A stretch of 64,000 nucleotides of DNA from positions 1 to 64,000 of the forward strand of contig WSXW01000003.1 of NCBI GenBank assembly GCA_009773495.1. The letters are read 5' to 3'. This stretch comes from Bacillota bacterium. Its GTDB lineage: Bacteria > Bacillota > UBA994. Positions 60,975 to 64,000 of this stretch are shown piece after piece. The translations under genes and the position numbers were made by a program. Numbering within the stretch: the first letter of the stretch is position 1; every line of letters starts with the position of its first letter. The notes below the pieces were generated by a model that did no database searches, was not told the origin of the DNA, and saw nothing but the letters and a program-made list of their open reading frames with translations.

Positions 60975-61472
60975 CTATTTTTGTGGCGCTAAGTGCCTCA
61001 AGAACCAGCGCTCAAAGAGACGCACTGCGCGAGTGCCGATAAATTCTTGTTTGCTGAGGGGAACTACAAGGATGGTATAGAGCCCCATGCGGTTTCCGCC
61101 CAAAACATCGGTAAAGATTTGATCTCCGATCATGGCGGTATGTTTAGCCTCACTCCCGAGGAGTGCCAGGGCTTGCTTAAAAGCGCCGCTCAGCGGTTTG
61201 TAGGCCTTGCTAAAGCCGGGGATGGACATAGCACCCCGGAAACTTGCAATGCGGCTTTCCACTGCATTGGAGAGAAGACAAACTTTAAAACCCTTGCCGC
61301 GCAGTTGCTCTAACCAATCGAGCAGCTGCTGATTTACCCTCGTTTCTGACCAGGGAACAAGAGTGTTGTCTAAGTCTGTCACTATTGTATCGATGCCTTT
61401 AGCCTTGAGTTTTTCAAAGTCTATATGGTAAATGCTTTCTACGTAAAGGTCTGGTAGAAGTTTGCGTAGCAT
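60975..61472 (-). CDS. YqeG-family HAD phosphatase
   Basis: A 165-residue HAD IIIA phosphatase: motif I TDLDNTLVPW, motif II LLSNAVESR, and motif III/IV MIGDQIFTDVLGGNRMG. Found widely in Bacillota, substrate unproven. ATG after GAGGTGACGAG. The 60868-60974 gap includes a GAGGAACTAGGAACG word repeat. Confidence 0.9.
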   Translation of the reverse strand: MLRKLLPDLYVESIYHIDFEKLKAKGIDTIVTDLDNTLVPWSETRVNQQLLDWLEQLRGKGFKVCLLSNAVESRIASFRGAMSIPGFSKAYKPLSGAFKQALALLGSEAKHTAMIGDQIFTDVLGGNRMGLYTILVVPLSKQEFIGTRAVRLFERWFLRHLAPQK

Positions 61473-61512
61473 CTCGTCACCTCGGCGAAATTATAGCACA
61501 CCTTACCAGTGA

Positions 61513-62223
61513 TTAAAAGTCGCCTTCCTTTTGGATCTCTTCCATAAGCCTCTGCATGGCCTTCTTCTCTATCCTTGATACGTAAGAGCGGGATATCTTT
61601 AGCTCCTTGGCGATTTCGCGCTGAGTCAGTCGCACGCTATCTACCAGACCAAACCTAAGCATGAGCACCATTCTCTCTCGTCGCTCGAGCCGGCCCAAAA
61701 GCTTTTGCAGGCGTTCCTGCTGCATCTGTGTCTCGACCATGTCCGGGATAGAGTCTCCATCGTAGGGCAGTGTGTCAAGCAAGGTAATTTCGTTGCCCTC
61801 TTTATCCACACCGATGGGTTCTCGGATGTAAAGGTCTAGCCGCATGCGCTTGGTAGCACGCAGATGCATGAGTATTTCGTTATCTATACAGCGAGCGGCG
61901 TATGTAGCTAGTTTGGTGCCTTTGTCCATATCGAAGGTGTTGACGGCCTTCATGAGTCCGATAGTGCCGATAGAAATTAAGTCGTCGGGATCGTCGCCAC
62001 TGGACTCATATTTCTTGGAGATATGAGCCACTAGCCTAAGGTTGTGCTCAATCAGTAGACCTCGCGCGTTTTCATCCCCTTGTTTCCAAAGGAGTAACTG
62101 TTTGCGTTCCTCTTCCTCTGACAGGGGCTGGGGAAAGGAGTTGTTGGAGACGTAACCGACCAGCAGCTGGAGCCCGCGGAACAGGCCTAAGGCTTTAAGC
62201 AACAGCCCCAAAAAAATAAGCAT
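61513..62223 (-). CDS. sigK: Pro-sigma-K, late mother-cell sigma factor
   Basis: A 236-residue sigma-70 family factor with a hydrophobic N-terminal pro-sequence (LIFLGLLLKALGLFRGLQLL), region 2 (LRLVAHISKKYESSGDDPDD, TIGLMKAVNTFDMDKGTKLA) and region 4 (REIAKELKISRSYVSRIEKK). The gene is whole, with no skin-like insertion. Activation would use SpoIVB and SpoIVFB. On the minus strand CATATAGT (62256-62263) is one base off the sigma-E -10 CATACAnT; no good -35 was found. Confidence 0.95.
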   Translation of the reverse strand: MLIFLGLLLKALGLFRGLQLLVGYVSNNSFPQPLSEEEERKQLLLWKQGDENARGLLIEHNLRLVAHISKKYESSGDDPDDLISIGTIGLMKAVNTFDMDKGTKLATYAARCIDNEILMHLRATKRMRLDLYIREPIGVDKEGNEITLLDTLPYDGDSIPDMVETQMQQERLQKLLGRLERRERMVLMLRFGLVDSVRLTQREIAKELKISRSYVSRIEKKAMQRLMEEIQKEGDF

Positions 62224-62351
62224 ATTACACCCCCAAAAATAGCAGCTTATTAGTCACTATATGCGTCCGATAATAAGAAGGTGTAAGTCCCAACATGATT
62301 TTAAGAAAAACATATCTATAGAGGGTTACTGCAGGGTGTTTATGGCAAAAC

Positions 62352-62371
62352 TCCTCACTAAGGAGTGAGGA
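62352..62371 (+). promoter_or_regulatory. Hairpin holding the ribosome site of the orphan prepilin
   Basis: TCCTCACT and AGTGAGGA pair around loop AAGG; the loop and second arm contain AAGGAG, the ribosome site of the next gene. Folding would hide it, so translation could be conditional. Confidence 0.5.
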
Positions 62372-62373
62372 CA

Positions 62374-62727
62374 GTGTTTGATAAGCGTCAACGGGGAGCA
62401 ACCCTAATGGAAGTGCTTGTGGTAGTAGCGATTGTAGGCATAATTTCAAGTATGGCCATAACACGGATACAGAATGTCTCCGCCGCCGACAGCGATGGAT
62501 CAACGCAGCGTGAACAGTGGGAGCGAGCCGCTTGTCTCTTCAACCTGAGCATAACTCAAAGCTCTACCGAGTATTTTGCGGTGTTTAACGGGAGTTACCC
62601 CACTGCTCCTGACGATCTATACCCCCACTACCTAGATCGAGTCCCAAACTGCCCGGCGCAGGCGACAGAGTACCTGTACGATGAGTACCACATTATTCAG
62701 TGCGTACACCATCAACGCAAAAAATAG
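62374..62727 (+). CDS. Orphan type IV prepilin-like protein
   Basis: A 117-residue plus-strand protein with class III leader KRQRG|ATLMEVLVVVAIVGIIS; Ala replaces Phe at +1 and Glu5 is kept. The body holds Cys residues and the APDDLYPHYLDRVPNCP segment near the end, like GspG-type pseudopilins. GTG start eight bases after GGAG; an upstream GTG at 62365 overlaps the ribosome site. It is outside the main pilus operon and on the other strand, next to sigK. Confidence 0.8.
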   Translation: MFDKRQRGATLMEVLVVVAIVGIISSMAITRIQNVSAADSDGSTQREQWERAACLFNLSITQSSTEYFAVFNGSYPTAPDDLYPHYLDRVPNCPAQATEYLYDEYHIIQCVHHQRKK

Positions 62728-62752
62728 GGCAGCAAGGCTGTGCCCTATTTTT
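62724..62752 (+). terminator. Rho-independent terminator of the orphan prepilin
   Basis: ATAGGGCA pairs with TGCCCTAT, followed by TTTTT on the plus strand right at the stop codon, which confirms that the plus-strand gene is a unit of its own. The rest of the gap to 62861 shows nothing. Confidence 0.85.
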
Positions 62753-62861
62753 GTGGATTGACGGAGGTCGTAGCAAGTGTGTGCATAGTGGTAAGTCCGT
62801 GTTATTCTCCATCAGGGTATCAGCGGGATCAGGTACATCAGGCTCGCGTATCCTCTTTGAT

Positions 62862-64000
62862 TTAGGCTTGGGTGCGCATGATGGAGTATTCTTGGAGGGC
62901 TGAGGGGTATGGAATGTAGACTAGTTGCTGGGCGTGCCGGGCGGCGGCGAGTGCCTCGCCGGTGTCAGCCGAGTGTATGGCAGGTATCTCAAAGGCAATA
63001 GGCCCTGCAGTTGGTCCTATAAATTCTACGGCAGCGCCTGGTCTAAAGTGGCCGCGTTGTTCAAAAAGCAGACCCTTCTCTTGGTCAAAGCCCCGCACTA
63101 TACCCAGAAAATCTGCTTCACCGTGAGAATTCCTGCCCGAATAAACATGGTCCTCGGCAGTTGGCTTACCTAAGGCAAAGCCAGTGGTGTAATCGCGGTG
63201 GTTTACTTTAAACAATTCTCGATGTAAGTGCTCAGGTGGTTCTTCGCCGCGGCCGATAGCATCGAGGGCTAGCCTATAGGCACGCGTAACCGTGGCTACG
63301 TAATGCACACTCTTCATGCGGCCTTCGATCTTAAGCCCGTTAATACCTGTGGCCAGTACATCCTTGAGGTGGGGGTAAAGAGATAGATCCTTAGAGTTCA
63401 TAATGTAGGCGCCGCGCGCATCTTCCTCAATAGGGAAGTATTGGCCGGGGCGTTTTTCTTCTACAAGAGCGTATTTATAGCGGCAGGGGTGGGCGCACTC
63501 GCCTTTGTTGGCGTCGCGACCGACCATAAAGTTACTGAGCAGACACCTGCCGGAGTACGAGATGCACATAGCGCCATGTACAAACATTTCAATGTTTACA
63601 CCGGGTACCCGTTCATGTATCTCGCGGATTTCGCCTAAGCTGAGTTCGCGGGCCAGAATAACCCTAGCAAGGCCCTGCTCATGCCAGAACTTAACGCTCT
63701 GCCAGTTAACGGCATTAGCTTGGGTACTCAAATGTAATTCTAGTTGGGGGGCCACGGCTTTTGCTGTTACCAGCACGGCGGGGTCGCTTAAGATAATGGC
63801 GTCGGCGCCAATCCGAGCGACCTCTTCGATATACTCAGGCAAACCCTGTAGATCTTCATTGTGAGGCATAATGTTAATAGTAATATATACTCTGCGGCCG
63901 TGTTGGTGGGCAAAACTAATACCTCGCTGTAGTTCATCCAAAGAGAAGTTACCGGCGAAGGCACGTAACCCAAACTGAGGGCCACCGGCATATACCGCAT
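62862..64000 (-). CDS. U32 family peptidase (5' end outside window)
   Basis: The frame remains open to the window edge (reading AVYAGGPQFGLRAFAG from about 63998 down), so the true start lies beyond 64000. The U32 signature MFVHGAMCISYSGRCLLSN is present, followed by CAHPCRYKYAL (extra Fe-S-type cysteines) and the C-terminal beta domain. Members include collagenase-like peptidases and RNA hydroxylases such as RlhA/TrhP; which one this is cannot be said. Confidence 0.88.
   Translation of the reverse strand, partial: AVYAGGPQFGLRAFAGNFSLDELQRGISFAHQHGRRVYITINIMPHNEDLQGLPEYIEEVARIGADAIILSDPAVLVTAKAVAPQLELHLSTQANAVNWQSVKFWHEQGLARVILARELSLGEIREIHERVPGVNIEMFVHGAMCISYSGRCLLSNFMVGRDANKGECAHPCRYKYALVEEKRPGQYFPIEEDARGAYIMNSKDLSLYPHLKDVLATGINGLKIEGRMKSVHYVATVTRAYRLALDAIGRGEEPPEHLHRELFKVNHRDYTTGFALGKPTAEDHVYSGRNSHGEADFLGIVRGFDQEKGLLFEQRGHFRPGAAVEFIGPTAGPIAFEIPAIHSADTGEALAAARHAQQLVYIPYPSALQEYSIMRTQA

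Noticed and set aside
61513-62223. skin-type interruption of sigK
   Set aside because: The sigK frame is continuous from pro-sequence to region 4, with no recombinase nearby.
1-64000. CRISPR arrays, tRNA and rRNA genes
   Set aside because: I looked for regularly spaced repeats, cloverleaf-type TTCGA arms and rRNA signatures and saw none; a covariance search could still find a degenerate one.

Overview
The window looks like a chromosomal segment of an anaerobic, endospore-forming member of the Bacillota (class Clostridia or a near relative). The reasons are a complete spoIIIAA-AH operon, spo0A, spoIVB, spoIIM and an uninterrupted sigK; an electron-bifurcating-type [FeFe] hydrogenase with a sensory hydrogenase; a ferredoxin-dependent branched-chain 2-oxoacid oxidoreductase joined to phosphotransbutyrylase and butyrate kinases; and conserved clostridial housekeeping order (folD-xseAB-ispA-dxs-tlyA-nadK-recN-spoIVB-spo0A). 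Base composition is mid-GC by eye. Nearly every gene lies on the minus strand; the only plus-strand genes I support are a 44-codon microprotein gene at 9936 and an orphan prepilin gene at 62374. No rRNA, tRNA or CRISPR array was seen.

Region by region. 1-5.6 kb is an accessory, decaying island: a perfect palindrome, a truncated IS21-type transposase, a secreted S1-family serine protease, at least three broken genes (one a PD-(D/E)XK nuclease of the PDDEXK_4 type), an intact pair of a winged-helix-like regulator and a PD-(D/E)XK-like protein, and a broken ankyrin gene that abuts the next operon's terminator. 5.7-10 kb: aminotransferase, D-Ala-D-Ala ligase, D-Ala-D-Ala carboxypeptidase, SpoIIM, then a divergent MciZ-like microprotein gene. 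10.2-16.6 kb: a Vor-type 2-oxoacid:ferredoxin oxidoreductase (four subunits), a P-loop ATPase and buk-ptb-buk, together a route from branched-chain keto acids through acyl-CoA and acyl-phosphate to ATP. 16.7-28.7 kb: Spo0A with a sigma-H-like promoter, SpoIVB, RecN, NAD kinase, TlyA, Dxs, FPP synthase, exonuclease VII, FolD, NusB. 28.8-36.2 kb: Asp23/AmaP/DUF2273, spoIIIAA-AH, a zinc-ribbon protein and CobO.

36.5-46.5 kb is a hydrogen-redox cluster: a SpoIIE/PP2C-like phosphatase, a PAS-linked sensory hydrogenase whose L1 motif has Ala at the proton-shuttle Cys position, a [2Fe-2S] thioredoxin-like protein, HydC, HydA, HydB, a cysteine-depleted paralogue of the [2Fe-2S] fold, Rex with candidate Rex sites in front of the operon, and a class II aldolase. 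46.7-50.4 kb: EF-P, Xaa-Pro peptidase, AroQ, AroK and a truncated AroE stub. 49.7-60.6 kb is a type IV pilus locus (pilB, pilT, pilC, major pilin, prepilin peptidase, minor pilins, a PilX-like protein, pilM with an extra membrane-anchored N-terminus, pilN, pilO). 60.6-64 kb: a small unknown, YqeG phosphatase, pro-sigma-K, the orphan prepilin and a U32 peptidase that runs off the window.

Intergenic gaps repeatedly hold short quasi-palindromic word-like repeats, including two copies of a roughly 55-bp element. The strongest candidates for new biology are the MciZ-like microprotein beside spoIIM, the phosphatase/sensory-hydrogenase module with its degenerate ferredoxin-fold partner under probable Rex control, and the regulator/nuclease-fold pair in the island. 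All assignments rest on reading motifs by eye; no database search was run.
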